This document shows, one piece after another, positions 51,207 to 61,423 of a stretch of DNA of 64,000 nucleotides. Location: positions 124,001 through 188,000 of the forward strand of contig JASJOS010000015.1 of the NCBI GenBank assembly GCA_030068525.1, in the 5' to 3' direction. The notes under the pieces are model-generated. The model was not told the DNA's origin, did not search any database, and saw only the letters and a list, made by a program, of their open reading frames with translations. The translations under genes and the position numbers were made by a program. Numbering within the stretch: position 1 is the stretch's first letter; each line of letters starts with the position of its first letter. The DNA comes from Xanthocytophaga flava. GTDB lineage: Bacteria > Bacteroidota > Bacteroidia > Cytophagales > 172606-1.

Positions 51207-52991
51207 TCATAATTTAACCCATTTTTTCAATACCACATCCTGTTGAGAAGACGGATTGGATATTTTCTCAATGCGATAACTAATTGCAGGATTACTGCTT
51301 AAAACAACATTAATAGTTTGAAGAATTCCTCCACGGCTAATCGTAAATACTACTTTATCTCCCGCTTTTTTTCTTCCAAGCCACTGTTGTAAATCATCTC
51401 CCAGACGGAAGTTGTCAATGGCAATAATCTCATCGTTTACATTTAATCCATACTCATAGGCAGGAGTACCTTTGGATACACCATTGATGGTTAGTTTTCC
51501 TGATGAGAATGAAGTTGTAGCTCCCAGAAATGCTGCTTGTGGATTTGATTTGTATTCTCCTAAACGTAATCCTGCATAACCCAGGAATTTATTGTAATCA
51601 ATTGTTTTGGCATCGTAGATATTGTTTTTGAAGAAATCATCCATGCTATGTCCTGCTATCTTCTCCACAGTTTGTTGAAATTCTGCATCTGTAAAACCAC
51701 GTTTCTGTTTTTTATAGTATTCTTCGTATAAGAACTTCATCACATCATCCAGTGACTTTTGTCCATTGGTGCTATGAATGATTTCCAGATCAAGCATAGG
51801 AGCAATTACTCCGCCTTTTGTATAGTAGGAAATAGTAGAGTTGCGAGAGTTTTCATCGGGACGATAGTATTTAATCCATGCATCCCAGCTCGACTCTGCT
51901 GCTGACTGAACTTTATTACCTGGTTGGTTTTCTGTACTGCCAATTCCGTTAGCAATGGTCGTTATAAACTGACTTGCATCCATAAAACCTGCGCGATGTG
52001 CGATCAGATCTTCATAGTAACTAGTAAATCCTTCTGATACCCACAACATATGTGTGTAGTTCTCATTGTCATAATCAAAAGGTCCCAATACTTGTGGACG
52101 GATACGTTTTACATTCCATAAATGGAAATACTCATGTGCAACCAGAGTTAAGAACCCTACATAGTTATTTTCATAGCTCCAACGGGTTGTTTGCAGAGTA
52201 GTTGAATTCAGGTGTTCCAGACCACCACCACCATTTTGCAGATTATGCACAATGAATGTATAATCTTTATTGGGATTTTCGCCTACTACTTTACCAGCCT
52301 CTTCTACAATTTTTTTCATGTCGTCAGCTAGTTTCCCTTCCTCATAGTTGCCAATTCCATACATAGCTACTTTGTGAGGAATACCCAAGGCTGTGAATTC
52401 AAATATCTTCTGATTACCAACTTCGATAGGGGAATCAACCAGAATATCATAATTGGGAACTGCCAATGTCCATTTATCTTTTCCGGTAGCAGATAAACCT
52501 GTAGAAATCTGAGTCCAGTCTTTGTAGGGTTTAACAGTTACTGTAGAAGGGAGTTCCTGTTGTTTATCAATATACATGAATACGGCTGCTGGTTGTACAT
52601 AGCCATGAGACGCATCCAGATAAGGTGTACGAACACTTACTTCAAATGCGTATACTTTGTACTCTACAGTGACTTCTTCAGCATTGTTACTATACACTCT
52701 CCATGCATTTTTAGATACTTTTTCGCTTTTTAGCGAACTACTCTTCCCACTCACTGCAGTGAACCCTTCTACATTGCGGGCATACTCACGCACCAGGTAT
52801 GAACCAGGTGTCCAGACTGGTAATTTAAAATCAATAGTAGATTGTTTAAGACCACTAACGGTAATTTTAACTGTAAAGTAGTGGGTGTGAGGTTCATCCA
52901 TACTCAGGAAATACGATAATTTAGGGGCTGCCTGCAGAATCGTTGAAGAGAGGAGAATAAGGAGTGAAGAGAGAATAAAGCTTTTTTTCAT
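51207..52991 (-). CDS. M61-family metallopeptidase with PDZ domain
   Basis: I start it at the ATG at 52991 (MKKSFILSSLLILLSSTILQ, a clear signal peptide), giving 594 residues. The N-terminal beta domain (about 20-200) is followed by HEYFH (H286, E287, H290) with LWNVKRIRPQ and GFTSYYEDLIAHRAGF, and a C-terminal PDZ domain (about 480-560, GTPAYEYGLNVNDEIIAIDN). It is a paralog of the M61 protein at 46952-48787 with the same domain order. It is a single-gene transcript, ended by the terminator at 51150-51190. Confidence 0.93.
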   Translation of the reverse strand: MKKSFILSSLLILLSSTILQAAPKLSYFLSMDEPHTHYFTVKITVSGLKQSTIDFKLPVWTPGSYLVREYARNVEGFTAVSGKSSSLKSEKVSKNAWRVYSNNAEEVTVEYKVYAFEVSVRTPYLDASHGYVQPAAVFMYIDKQQELPSTVTVKPYKDWTQISTGLSATGKDKWTLAVPNYDILVDSPIEVGNQKIFEFTALGIPHKVAMYGIGNYEEGKLADDMKKIVEEAGKVVGENPNKDYTFIVHNLQNGGGGLEHLNSTTLQTTRWSYENNYVGFLTLVAHEYFHLWNVKRIRPQVLGPFDYDNENYTHMLWVSEGFTSYYEDLIAHRAGFMDASQFITTIANGIGSTENQPGNKVQSAAESSWDAWIKYYRPDENSRNSTISYYTKGGVIAPMLDLEIIHSTNGQKSLDDVMKFLYEEYYKKQKRGFTDAEFQQTVEKIAGHSMDDFFKNNIYDAKTIDYNKFLGYAGLRLGEYKSNPQAAFLGATTSFSSGKLTINGVSKGTPAYEYGLNVNDEIIAIDNFRLGDDLQQWLGRKKAGDKVVFTISRGGILQTINVVLSSNPAISYRIEKISNPSSQQDVVLKKWVKL

Positions 52992-53086
52992 TAGCAACAG
53001 GTTTTGGTATATAGAATGTTGGTTAGGTTCGCAAAATAGTAAAAAACGCTGGTATTGCTTTGCTACATTTGCAGCAAATAGCCAAA

Positions 53087-53866
53087 TCAGACAGAATAGA
53101 GTGTCTGAAGTGCTTTCTGCAAGTCATTGGGAGTTCCCACATCCAGACAGCTACCGTCTTCAAACAAGACCCCGCGTACATGGAGACCATTGTCAATAGC
53201 AGCTTGCATGATGTCACTGAAAATGATTTCACGGGCATTGCCTGTTTCAAATTCAGGTCTTCTGTGTTCCAGATACTCATGCATAAACTGCGTAAAAGCA
53301 GGAGACCAGGCGGCAATTGCCCATACATATTTAAGAGAAGTTTGAGTAGGTTTAATTTCTACTTTAACGATTCGTCCGTCTGTTGCCAGGTCTACAGGAT
53401 CCCATTTATGCGGGAATTCAGTTGGGAAAAGCCCCAATACCACATCTGCAGATGTAGATTTTAACTCAGACACTATGTCTTTAAATGCATCTCGTGGAGT
53501 AATCAGGATGTCAGGGAAGCCCATTACTATAATACTATTTTGTACAAATGGATAGGCTTGATCCAGTGTGTAAGGCGGACCATAAGGGACATTCATTAAC
53601 AAATATCCTATATGCATGTTCAACATTGCACCATCTCCATAATAAGCAGGAATATCCCATTTGCCTTGCCGAATGACTATAAACGCTTTGTCAGCACCTC
53701 CTGCACGCATATCTTCCAGTAAATAGGTTGCGACAGCTTTGGGACGAAGTCCTCCATCAGAAGTTGGGTATAGCCCTAATGGAAATAATTCTTTACTGCA
53801 GGGCAGTGGTGAAATGCGGGTTGCCTTACCTCCCGCAGGAATTAATCCGATAATATCTTGATCCAT
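53087..53866 (-). CDS. Sugar nucleotidyltransferase-like protein
   Basis: From the ATG at 53866 (MDQDIIGLIPAGGKATRISP) the product is 259 residues. The N-terminal strand GLIPAGGKATRISPLPCSKE is the NTP-binding signature of glucose-1-phosphate thymidylyltransferase-like enzymes, although the usual GGxGTRL reads GGKATRI here. IIVMGFPDILI supplies the metal-binding Asp, and later segments (DGRIVKVEIKPTQ, GSCLDVGTPNDLQKAL) fit the family. It would activate a sugar phosphate, but no pathway genes adjoin it. The upstream extension to 53908 is unlikely to be translated. Confidence 0.8.
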   Translation of the reverse strand: MDQDIIGLIPAGGKATRISPLPCSKELFPLGLYPTSDGGLRPKAVATYLLEDMRAGGADKAFIVIRQGKWDIPAYYGDGAMLNMHIGYLLMNVPYGPPYTLDQAYPFVQNSIIVMGFPDILITPRDAFKDIVSELKSTSADVVLGLFPTEFPHKWDPVDLATDGRIVKVEIKPTQTSLKYVWAIAAWSPAFTQFMHEYLEHRRPEFETGNAREIIFSDIMQAAIDNGLHVRGVLFEDGSCLDVGTPNDLQKALQTLYSV

Positions 53867-54371
53867 GCCGAAAATTGCAGGAATTTTAGCGAAAAAAAAA
53901 GCTGCCAATAGTAAAACTGGTAGTCTGCAGAGAATTGATCTAGTACACGGGTGGTTGGAGATTTGATAACATACTGTATAGTTATTCTTTTGATCTCCAG
54001 GTTTCGGTGAAGGTGTCTTTATATTTGTTATTTCTATAAAGTTTGTTTGGTATATGAATAGCTGACAATCAAAGTAGATTTAGTGAGCTTATCAATAATA
54101 CACGATATATTATCTAATACAAGGCGGGATTCATCTTTATTAACAGATCATGTTTTATTGTTTACACGTTCTTTTCCTTGTTTCGTAATTCATAAAAGAT
54201 TATCCTTATACTAAATGTAGGTTTGATTTTATGGAAGACCTACATTTGATCCCTATTGCATCTATCCATTAACTCAAATAAATTGTGTGTTATCTCTACT
54301 CCTTTTGCATTTGTAAATCATATAAGATAGAAACTTAATCAATTCTGTTTTTTCACCAGACAACCATTTAC
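53867..54371. other. Intergenic region upstream of the Gfo/Idh/MocA gene
   Basis: The gap of 505 bases is noncoding. Its only clear structure is the inverted repeat plus -7 box at 54213-54248 (separate entry). The first part, next to the nucleotidyltransferase start, holds no exact TAnnTTTG box on the minus strand. Confidence 0.45.
54213..54248 (+). promoter_or_regulatory. Inverted repeat overlapping the promoter of the Gfo/Idh/MocA gene
   Basis: Arms AAATGTAGGT (54213-54222) and ACCTACATTT (54238-54247) are perfect and 15 bases apart. The right arm contains the -7 box TACATTTG (54241-54248). A repressor dimer on the arms would cover the promoter. The leader to the start at 54372 would be about 115 nt. 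Confidence 0.6.
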
Positions 54372-55466
54372 ATGAAAACATTTTCACGCCGAAATTTTCT
54401 TCAGGTAATGATGATGAGTGGGGCAGCTTCTACAGTTTTTTCCTCTCATTCACTTCTTGCATGTACAAATCGTATTCAAAAATCCCGATTGGGAATAGCA
54501 TTAGTGGGATTGGGATATTATAGTACAGATTTGCTTGCACCTGCTCTGCAATTAACAAAAAAATGTTATCTGGCTGGAATTGTGACAGGAACTCCGGAAA
54601 AGGCCGAAAAATGGAAGAAACAGTATAAGATTCCGGATAAGAATATATACAACTATCAGAATTTTGATCAGATAGCCAATAATCCGGATATTGATGTAGT
54701 ATATGTGGTATTGCCTCCTTCTATGCATGCTGAATATACTATCAGAGCAGCAAAAGCTGGCAAACATGTGTTTTGTGAAAAGCCTATGGCAATGACAGTT
54801 GCCGAATGTGAATCCATGATTAAAGCTTGTAAGGATAACAAAGTAAAGCTGGCTATCGGGTATCGTTGCCAGCATGATCCGAATACACGTGAATACATGC
54901 GCTTTGCAAAAGAAAAAACCTTTGGAAAGGTTCAAATGGTGGCATGTGGAGCTGGATACTTTGATCCGAGAACAGATCACTGGAAACAAAAGAAGGCATT
55001 AGGAGGTGGTGTAATGTATGATATGGGAGTGTATGCATTACAGGGTGCCAGATTAGCTACCGGAGAGGAGCCTATAGCCGTAACAGCTCAGCATTTCACT
55101 ACCAGACCAGAGATTTATAAAGATGTAGATGAAACTACATTATTTCAATTGCAATTTCCTAGTGGTGCTGTAGCTACCTGTCATACTAGTTTTGGTATCA
55201 ATATGAACTATCTTCAGGCTAACTGTGAGAAAGGTTTTTTCAAGATGGAGCCGTTTTCTGCATATAGTGGAAATCAGGGATCAAGTTCGCAGGGAGTGAT
55301 TCAATTTCCATTGGCTAACCAACAGGCAAAACAGATGGATGATGATGCAGAAACTATTTTAGCTAATCGATCCCTTTTGGTACCAGGTGAGGAGGGACTT
55401 AGGGATATCAGAGTTGTCGAAGCTATTTATCAGGCTGCTCGCTCTGGAAAACAGGTAAAATTGTAG
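54372..55466 (+). CDS. Gfo/Idh/MocA-family oxidoreductase with Tat signal
   Basis: The 364-residue protein starts with a twin-arginine-like signal (MKTFSRRNFLQVMMMSGAAS), then a Rossmann domain (IALVGLGYYSTDLLAPALQL), the VVLPPSMHAEYTIRAAKAG strand and the EKPMAMTVAECE catalytic-lysine motif. The C-terminal alpha/beta domain carries GGGVMYDMGVYALQGARLA. It resembles glucose-fructose oxidoreductase, which is exported with a bound NADP cofactor, consistent with the Tat signal. The substrate is unknown, probably a sugar. Its promoter overlaps an inverted repeat. Confidence 0.9.
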   Translation: MKTFSRRNFLQVMMMSGAASTVFSSHSLLACTNRIQKSRLGIALVGLGYYSTDLLAPALQLTKKCYLAGIVTGTPEKAEKWKKQYKIPDKNIYNYQNFDQIANNPDIDVVYVVLPPSMHAEYTIRAAKAGKHVFCEKPMAMTVAECESMIKACKDNKVKLAIGYRCQHDPNTREYMRFAKEKTFGKVQMVACGAGYFDPRTDHWKQKKALGGGVMYDMGVYALQGARLATGEEPIAVTAQHFTTRPEIYKDVDETTLFQLQFPSGAVATCHTSFGINMNYLQANCEKGFFKMEPFSAYSGNQGSSSQGVIQFPLANQQAKQMDDDAETILANRSLLVPGEEGLRDIRVVEAIYQAARSGKQVKL

Positions 55467-55483
55467 GAGGCAATAAAATAAAA

Positions 55484-55517
55484 AAGCCGGATTAGATAAT
55501 ATCCGGCTTCTCTTTTA
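55484..55517. terminator. Bidirectional terminator
   Basis: Arms AAGCCGGAT (55484-55492) and ATCCGGCTT (55501-55509), preceded by an A-run and followed by CTCTTTT. It lies between convergent genes. Confidence 0.8.
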
Positions 55518-55525
55518 TGAAGTGA

Positions 55526-56884
55526 TTAATTCTTCTTTCTATACACAGGTTTTACTGGACGGCCAAGCAGGTATTTTTCGATTCCTTCGTCCAATGCCTT
55601 CCGATATACTTGTAATGATTCATGGATAATGTCAAGTGTTTGAGCCACATCCTGATCAGAATGGGAGTAACTGACAATCAGTGATGGCGCCAATAAGCCA
55701 CGTTTCATTGTTTCCTGAAGAAATAACGTTCTGTAAGGCTGAGAGGGTTGTTTTTGCTGATCTTTTGTATAATATACCAAAGCACAGTCTTTTCCAGAGA
55801 CACCAAAGTGCCCTTCCAAATGTAGTTCCTGAACAGATTGTTCAATACCTTTTCTCAACTTTGCTCCCTGAGTGTATAAATGTTGAATAACAGGTTCCTG
55901 CTGATACACTTTTATGGTAGCCATTGCTGCTGCCAATGCATGACTTTCCGCTCCATAAGTCGTTGACATTAGGAAGACCCGATCTTTATCATGTTGCAAA
56001 CCACCTAACTGCATTATTTCTTTTTTGCCTACCAAAGCTGATAAGGCAAATCCATTGGCAATGGCTTTACCAAAACTTGCCAGATCCGGCTGGATGTCAT
56101 ACATGGTCTGAGCTCCACCATTATGCCAGCGGAACCCTGTAATGATTTCATCCAGTATGAATACTGCTCCATTATCATGACAGAGTTTTTTCAATTCTTT
56201 GAAGTAATTAGGAGCAGGAGGGACATCTTTTTCCGCTTCCAGAATAATACAGGCTATTTGATTCGGATATTGATCAAACAGATCTTTCAGACTTTGCAAG
56301 TCATTGTATTTGAACTTTACTGTCATATCCTGAATAGCTTTTGGAATACCAGAGTTGACAGCAGTAGTTCCAATAAACCAGCCTTCTACTGAGAAAAACG
56401 GATGATCTCCACAGATAGCAATCATATCACGTCCTGTATAGGCCCGAGCTAATAACACTGCTGCTGAAGTTGCATCAGAGCCATTCTTGGCAAACTTAAC
56501 CATTTCCTGGCCTTTGATTATATCCAACACCATCTCGGCACACTCCAGTTCGATAGTAGCAGGACGATTAAAATTAATCCCCAGATCCATTGCTTGTTTG
56601 GCAGCCTCATTAACAGGGGTAAACGCATGTCCTAATGTAACGGAGCGGAGTCCCATAGCATACTCAATAAATTCATTGCCATCCACATCCCAGATATGGC
56701 ATCCTTTGCCTCTGACTATATAAGGCAAAGATGTTTCCGGATACTGATCATCTCCTTTGGCATAGGTATGACTACCACCAGGTATAATTTCGTTAAAGCG
56801 TTTTTGTAATGCGTTTGATTGCACAAAGCTGCCAATTTCAGTAACGGTGTGATTCATAGGGTTTATAGATTTTGTATGAAACAT
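55526..56884 (-). CDS. Class III aminotransferase, HemL (glutamate-1-semialdehyde aminomutase)-like
   Basis: The 452-residue protein is a PLP enzyme of fold type I: GGSHTYAKGDDQYP, the AMGLRSVTLGH segment, FAKNGSDATSAAVLLARAYT for phosphate binding, FILDEIITGFRW with the PLP-contacting Asp, and ASFGKAIANGF with Schiff-base lysine K273. The order matches HemL-type aminomutases, but several residues differ and the role in haem synthesis is not assured; amino-sugar or other transamination is possible. An internal ATG at 56857 (MNHTVTEIGSFVQSNALQKR) is an alternative start. Confidence 0.85.
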   Translation of the reverse strand: MFHTKSINPMNHTVTEIGSFVQSNALQKRFNEIIPGGSHTYAKGDDQYPETSLPYIVRGKGCHIWDVDGNEFIEYAMGLRSVTLGHAFTPVNEAAKQAMDLGINFNRPATIELECAEMVLDIIKGQEMVKFAKNGSDATSAAVLLARAYTGRDMIAICGDHPFFSVEGWFIGTTAVNSGIPKAIQDMTVKFKYNDLQSLKDLFDQYPNQIACIILEAEKDVPPAPNYFKELKKLCHDNGAVFILDEIITGFRWHNGGAQTMYDIQPDLASFGKAIANGFALSALVGKKEIMQLGGLQHDKDRVFLMSTTYGAESHALAAAMATIKVYQQEPVIQHLYTQGAKLRKGIEQSVQELHLEGHFGVSGKDCALVYYTKDQQKQPSQPYRTLFLQETMKRGLLAPSLIVSYSHSDQDVAQTLDIIHESLQVYRKALDEGIEKYLLGRPVKPVYRKKN

Positions 56885-57104
56885 GAAAAGGGATTAGATC
56901 CGCGTATTCAACTATATAATTATGGAGGCTAGCTTCTGGAATTTTATAATTAATAATAAAAAACGGCAATATGTAAACTTCTAATTTATCTTACATAGGT
57001 TTGTATATATAACTAATAAAATGACTTTGTAGAAGTTAAATACAGAAAAACAGCGCTTTATGAATTCCAAGAATTAAATATTTCGATTTTGTACAATAAA
57101 TTTT

Positions 57105-57144
57105 GCACAAAAAAAGGTGTTTGCAATATAACAAACACCTTTTT
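57105..57144 (-). terminator. Terminator of the transglutaminase operon
   Basis: Arms AAAAAGGTGTTTG (57111-57123) and CAAACACCTTTTT (57132-57144). On the minus strand it runs into a seven-T tract. Confidence 0.85.
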
Positions 57145-57165
57145 AAGATTGTATTTTATGTTATA

Positions 57166-59079
57166 TCAGGAACCTTTGTTTACAAGGACCATTTGAGTTT
57201 TATCTGCTTTTACGATTTTCTTTCTAAAATCCACCCACTCATTATAGGCACTAGCCGGATATTTACCCCGATTAACAGTCACACTGCGTATATAGGTAAT
57301 TTCCCCTTCTTTGGTTTGTAAAGAAGACTGATATGTACCAAATTTCGATTCTATTTTTATTGTTTCCGGTACAAACTCTATCCCATAGCCTTTAGGCAAT
57401 TGATAGACAACTGTGTCTATGTCTTGATAGGCCATGCGAAGTACAATCTCATTCTTTCTGTTTTCTGTTTTAGGTGGAATATAAGAAGATGCATTCATGA
57501 CATTGGGAGTGATGAACATGCGTGTACCACTTTTAGATCCACATTTACGTACTGTCAATGATAGTTTTTCTGTAACAGATGGGATACGAGCTTTTTTCTC
57601 TGTCAAAGAAAATTGATTGATCTCGTAGCTAGGTACATTAATCTTCTTATAAAGAGCTTTTTTTTGTTCTTCTTGATTTTTAGTATTAAGGATATAGCTA
57701 AGGTCTTCCTGTTGTTCTCCATAATAGGTAGATAATGCTTCCACATTTGCATCTCCATTAACATCAAGATTAATCAGAACTTTTCTGCTTGCAAGATTAT
57801 CTTTAGCTGTATACTGTGTGGTTTTTACCAGTTTTCCGCCATCAGGAGTAATTAGAAGAGCATGTCTATTACCTGTAAAACTACCTTGATAGCCAAATGG
57901 ATTTGTTTGACTGGTACATTCCAGCCAGATTGTATCTTTTTCAACAGGAACGCATAATATAGCATGATTAAAGTTAACACGGGATGAGAAATCAATCAGT
58001 AAATCTGATTGTGTAGAGCCAGCACCAATAATTGTATAATAGGATTCAATACCAATTGCTTTAAGCATTGCTTTGGTATAATTTGACAATGCCTTACAAT
58101 CTCCATAACCATTTTGGGCTACTGTTTTAGCATCAAAAGGCTGCCAGCCACCAATTCCCATCTGAATACTCACATAGCGTGTATTGGCTTGCAGGTATTC
58201 GTAAACCTTTTTTATCTTGTCTATTTTATTTGTTTCTTTAGCTGTAATTTGAGTAATCTGCTGTTTTACATTCTCAGGAAGTTCGTCTCTGCCAGCAAGT
58301 AATGTACTTTGGAAACGTCCTAAGTTTTCCCAGGAAGTCATATTACCTTTATAACCTGATACTTCAAAGTCAGAAGGTGAGAGATATACTCCAGAGATGA
58401 TTTCATTATTAGAGGGTGCATTGGGCTCATCTGTAAGTGCAGGAAGATTTTCTAGTGTCCATTTATAGGTAGAAACTTCTCCTGTTGTCTGTACTTGTGC
58501 AGGGCTGCTCATTTTTTGCTCTTTGTATCGTAATGTGATATTCTTAGGGCATAAAACAGTCAGAGTTGCTTTTTCAAGTGAGACCTCTTCATCATTTTGA
58601 GGAAACCATTGAGGATAATACATTAAATTGGTTGTAACTACCTCAGAGGTAAATTCTACTGTATAAGGATATTGTGCATAGGTAAAAGATGCTATCTTAA
58701 ATTTCATATCCGTGTATAGTGAAAACCCATCTGCTGCACTGATATCACGAATATCCGTTTTTTTTAAGGTTTTTACTTTACTACCCAATGCATCATAGAG
58801 TATACCGTCAAATTCAGTAATTCGATTCATCTTGTCATAATACTGAAAATTACGTGCCATGGCTTCGCCTTGCTCATCCAGAATAGTGATTACATAATGT
58901 GTTCTTTCAATAGCTTCGCCAACAGACTTGATTGTGAAGATCGTCTCATGAAGACGAATTACTGCATGAGCATCTTTCTTAAGGGTCTCAGAGATGGTAC
59001 TCACAGGATATAGTATCTCTGCATAACTCGGATACATACCTAAAAATACGAGGGTAATCAATAAGAGGTATCTTTTCAT
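57166..59079 (-). CDS. DUF3857/transglutaminase-domain exported protein (active-site intact)
   Basis: The 637-residue protein has a signal peptide (MKRYLLLITLVFLGMYPSYA). A DUF3857 domain (about 50-210, EAIERTHYVITILDEQGEAM) is followed by a transglutaminase core (about 275-380) with the Cys motif GYGDCKALSNYTKAMLKAIG (C328) and the His strand INFNHAILCVP. The C-terminal part (about 400-637) is beta-rich. The motifs are intact for a papain-like transglutaminase or peptidase. It is 17 bases behind its paralog, so the two are one operon. Confidence 0.9.
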   Translation of the reverse strand: MKRYLLLITLVFLGMYPSYAEILYPVSTISETLKKDAHAVIRLHETIFTIKSVGEAIERTHYVITILDEQGEAMARNFQYYDKMNRITEFDGILYDALGSKVKTLKKTDIRDISAADGFSLYTDMKFKIASFTYAQYPYTVEFTSEVVTTNLMYYPQWFPQNDEEVSLEKATLTVLCPKNITLRYKEQKMSSPAQVQTTGEVSTYKWTLENLPALTDEPNAPSNNEIISGVYLSPSDFEVSGYKGNMTSWENLGRFQSTLLAGRDELPENVKQQITQITAKETNKIDKIKKVYEYLQANTRYVSIQMGIGGWQPFDAKTVAQNGYGDCKALSNYTKAMLKAIGIESYYTIIGAGSTQSDLLIDFSSRVNFNHAILCVPVEKDTIWLECTSQTNPFGYQGSFTGNRHALLITPDGGKLVKTTQYTAKDNLASRKVLINLDVNGDANVEALSTYYGEQQEDLSYILNTKNQEEQKKALYKKINVPSYEINQFSLTEKKARIPSVTEKLSLTVRKCGSKSGTRMFITPNVMNASSYIPPKTENRKNEIVLRMAYQDIDTVVYQLPKGYGIEFVPETIKIESKFGTYQSSLQTKEGEITYIRSVTVNRGKYPASAYNEWVDFRKKIVKADKTQMVLVNKGS

Positions 59080-59096
59080 TGTACTATTTTCTTTGA

Positions 59097-61061
59097 TTAA
59101 ATTTTCTTCAATACAATCTGCTCTGCATGTTTGCTTACAATCTGAGCATACAACTCTCTGAGTGCGCCATATTCATCTGCATAGAATATAGGTTTTCTTA
59201 TAGAGATTTTGCTACTTACCTGAATTGTATTTCCATTAACAGCAACCATAAATGAAAAGCGCCCTGCATTTTCAGGTAGTGACATTATGGCATTTTTAGG
59301 CATTTCCTCCACTTTAAAACCTTCAGGAACAGTAATAGTTGCTACATATGTTCTATCCATTGCAGTTGCAAAGTCCACTGGAAATTTTCGTTCCTGATGT
59401 TTAAACGGATTATCAGTCAGAGCTTCACTAATTAGTGGTTTTAAATAGATAATATTCCCAGCTTTTTGACTGGCATCTCCCATTGTTAATTCATATTTTT
59501 CACTGAATGCTTCTGTATATTTATCTAAGTTGATAAGATCAATTTTAGATATTTGCCAGGTTGGATGCTCTTTTTTTAGATTTTCAGTATGCTTATCTTT
59601 CCCAATAGCAATTATCTCTTTGCGGTGTGTCCATGCATCATAGCCTGCTAATGATTTTTCTATCTTTCCACTCAACTCGCCATCTTCATTAATAGCCATT
59701 TGAACATTAATAAGCTGTGATGCTCTTTCTCTAGGATCTAGAACAATCCAATCTCCACCCTTTGAATCTATAAGTCTTCCAATACCATTCAAACACCTGG
59801 TAGGTAGCATTCCTGGAGATATATGCTCATCTGTAGCATCTAGCAAAATTGTATTTTCTCCAATTTTTACATGTGCTACTACATAATTAAACTTAGTTGT
59901 TGTTGCATAAAATGGGAGCACTTTTCCATTTTCTCTGGTACTAAGTAAAACGGGTTTGGCATCTAATCCTATTTCTTTTAGCATGGCAATCAACAGCAGA
60001 TTAATATCGGCTGTTGTACCACTATGTGTTTCATAGGCTTTTTTTGTTGCATCACTTGATATATCCTCTACTTCATTCCACTTAATGGATTTTCGCACAA
60101 AGTCATAAATGGCCGTAGCTTGTGTTAAAGGTTCTTTATTTTCGGTTTTAATTTTGTTGATTATGTCTTTTACAAATCCAGTTTTTTTTATTTGTCCACC
60201 AAAGCTTTCATCTGTTAAGAGATTTTCACATATACTAGTCCAGTTGTTAGAGAATGATTTATAGGACACACCAGGAACAGAAATGTTAGCTAACTCAAAT
60301 TCTATCTTGGCGACATAGTCATCTATAGTAGTTATGTATGGCTCTTCTCGAAGGGCAGGAACATCTTTAAATACCCAACGATAATTTTTTCCTGATACAT
60401 TTGAGGTGCCAAAGGATACATTAGCTGGCTCTGTCTTTGTAATGTGTGGAGCTTCATATCCAGACATTTGTAACTTATAAGACAAATAATCAGGAATAGA
60501 TGCCCTGTATTCACTCCAAATTACAGGAATTTCTTTTTGGAAAGTCCAATTATGAAATTCATACCAAAAATCAGAAACAGTTGTATAGGTATACTCAATT
60601 ACAGAACCTTCCTTGACATTGGGTAGAGTGAATTTCTGAAGATAAAAATTCTTGCTTTTCTTTTCTGAGAAGACAGCTTCTTTGCTCATCTTTTCTTTTA
60701 CGATCTCCCCATTTTGTAAATTATAAGTAACTCCTTTCAAATCTGTGATTTTTAACTCTGCTCCTGTATTTTTCAAAAATGGAATAATTCCATCTGCCCA
60801 ATCATATCCTGATTTCTTCAAAATCTTAATTCTTATAATTCGCTCAAATTGGATCTGTAGATTTCCATTAAAAAAAGCTTTTCCATAATCACATAATACA
60901 ACGGCATCTGAACTGGTATCTTTATCATATGTTTTCATTTGAAGATCTGCCAGCTCTACCTTCCCAAACTTTATAGGATCTGATTGTGCACATGTTAGAT
61001 GGATTGAGAAAGCAGAGATTGCAAAATACCAAAGGAATTGAATGAAAAAACGGTGTTTCAT
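59097..61061 (-). CDS. DUF3857/transglutaminase-like protein without catalytic residues
   Basis: From the ATG at 61061 (MKHRFFIQFLWYFAISAFSI) the product is 654 residues with a signal peptide. Domain order is the same as in the downstream paralog. In the core, the Cys position reads SGTTADINLLLIAMLKEIGL, so the Cys is Thr (T350), and the His strand FNHAILC reads FNYVVAH, so the His is Tyr. It is therefore probably not a protease or transglutaminase but a binding or scaffold protein. The same substitution pattern is familiar in other Bacteroidota copies of this family, so it is not a recent mutation. Confidence 0.87.
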   Translation of the reverse strand: MKHRFFIQFLWYFAISAFSIHLTCAQSDPIKFGKVELADLQMKTYDKDTSSDAVVLCDYGKAFFNGNLQIQFERIIRIKILKKSGYDWADGIIPFLKNTGAELKITDLKGVTYNLQNGEIVKEKMSKEAVFSEKKSKNFYLQKFTLPNVKEGSVIEYTYTTVSDFWYEFHNWTFQKEIPVIWSEYRASIPDYLSYKLQMSGYEAPHITKTEPANVSFGTSNVSGKNYRWVFKDVPALREEPYITTIDDYVAKIEFELANISVPGVSYKSFSNNWTSICENLLTDESFGGQIKKTGFVKDIINKIKTENKEPLTQATAIYDFVRKSIKWNEVEDISSDATKKAYETHSGTTADINLLLIAMLKEIGLDAKPVLLSTRENGKVLPFYATTTKFNYVVAHVKIGENTILLDATDEHISPGMLPTRCLNGIGRLIDSKGGDWIVLDPRERASQLINVQMAINEDGELSGKIEKSLAGYDAWTHRKEIIAIGKDKHTENLKKEHPTWQISKIDLINLDKYTEAFSEKYELTMGDASQKAGNIIYLKPLISEALTDNPFKHQERKFPVDFATAMDRTYVATITVPEGFKVEEMPKNAIMSLPENAGRFSFMVAVNGNTIQVSSKISIRKPIFYADEYGALRELYAQIVSKHAEQIVLKKI

Positions 61062-61423
61062 AAATTGTAAATTGAAGTTTAAATGTACGAGTGGGTAGTC
61101 TAGAAGCTTTTTGTACAATTGATCAAATCAAACATCAGCAAGGATTGAAAGTAGAAAACTTACATTAATAATTAATCCAATAGGAAGTGAACATAGTAAC
61201 CTGCAAAATTTATTAAAATAATTTACATTTCAATATGTATTTATTTTGCAGAGTAAAGTTTTACATTTTTTATTGATAAAGCTAGAAGCAGAATTAAAAA
61301 GGCCTTTACGTAAATATTTGGCTAAAATCCTGACTTGAGCTTGTAGATAGAATAGTGTATGGTTCTTTTTAGTACTTTTATAAAGTGAGTAATTTTATTT
61401 ATCCTTTTGCTTGTTTTGTCTTT

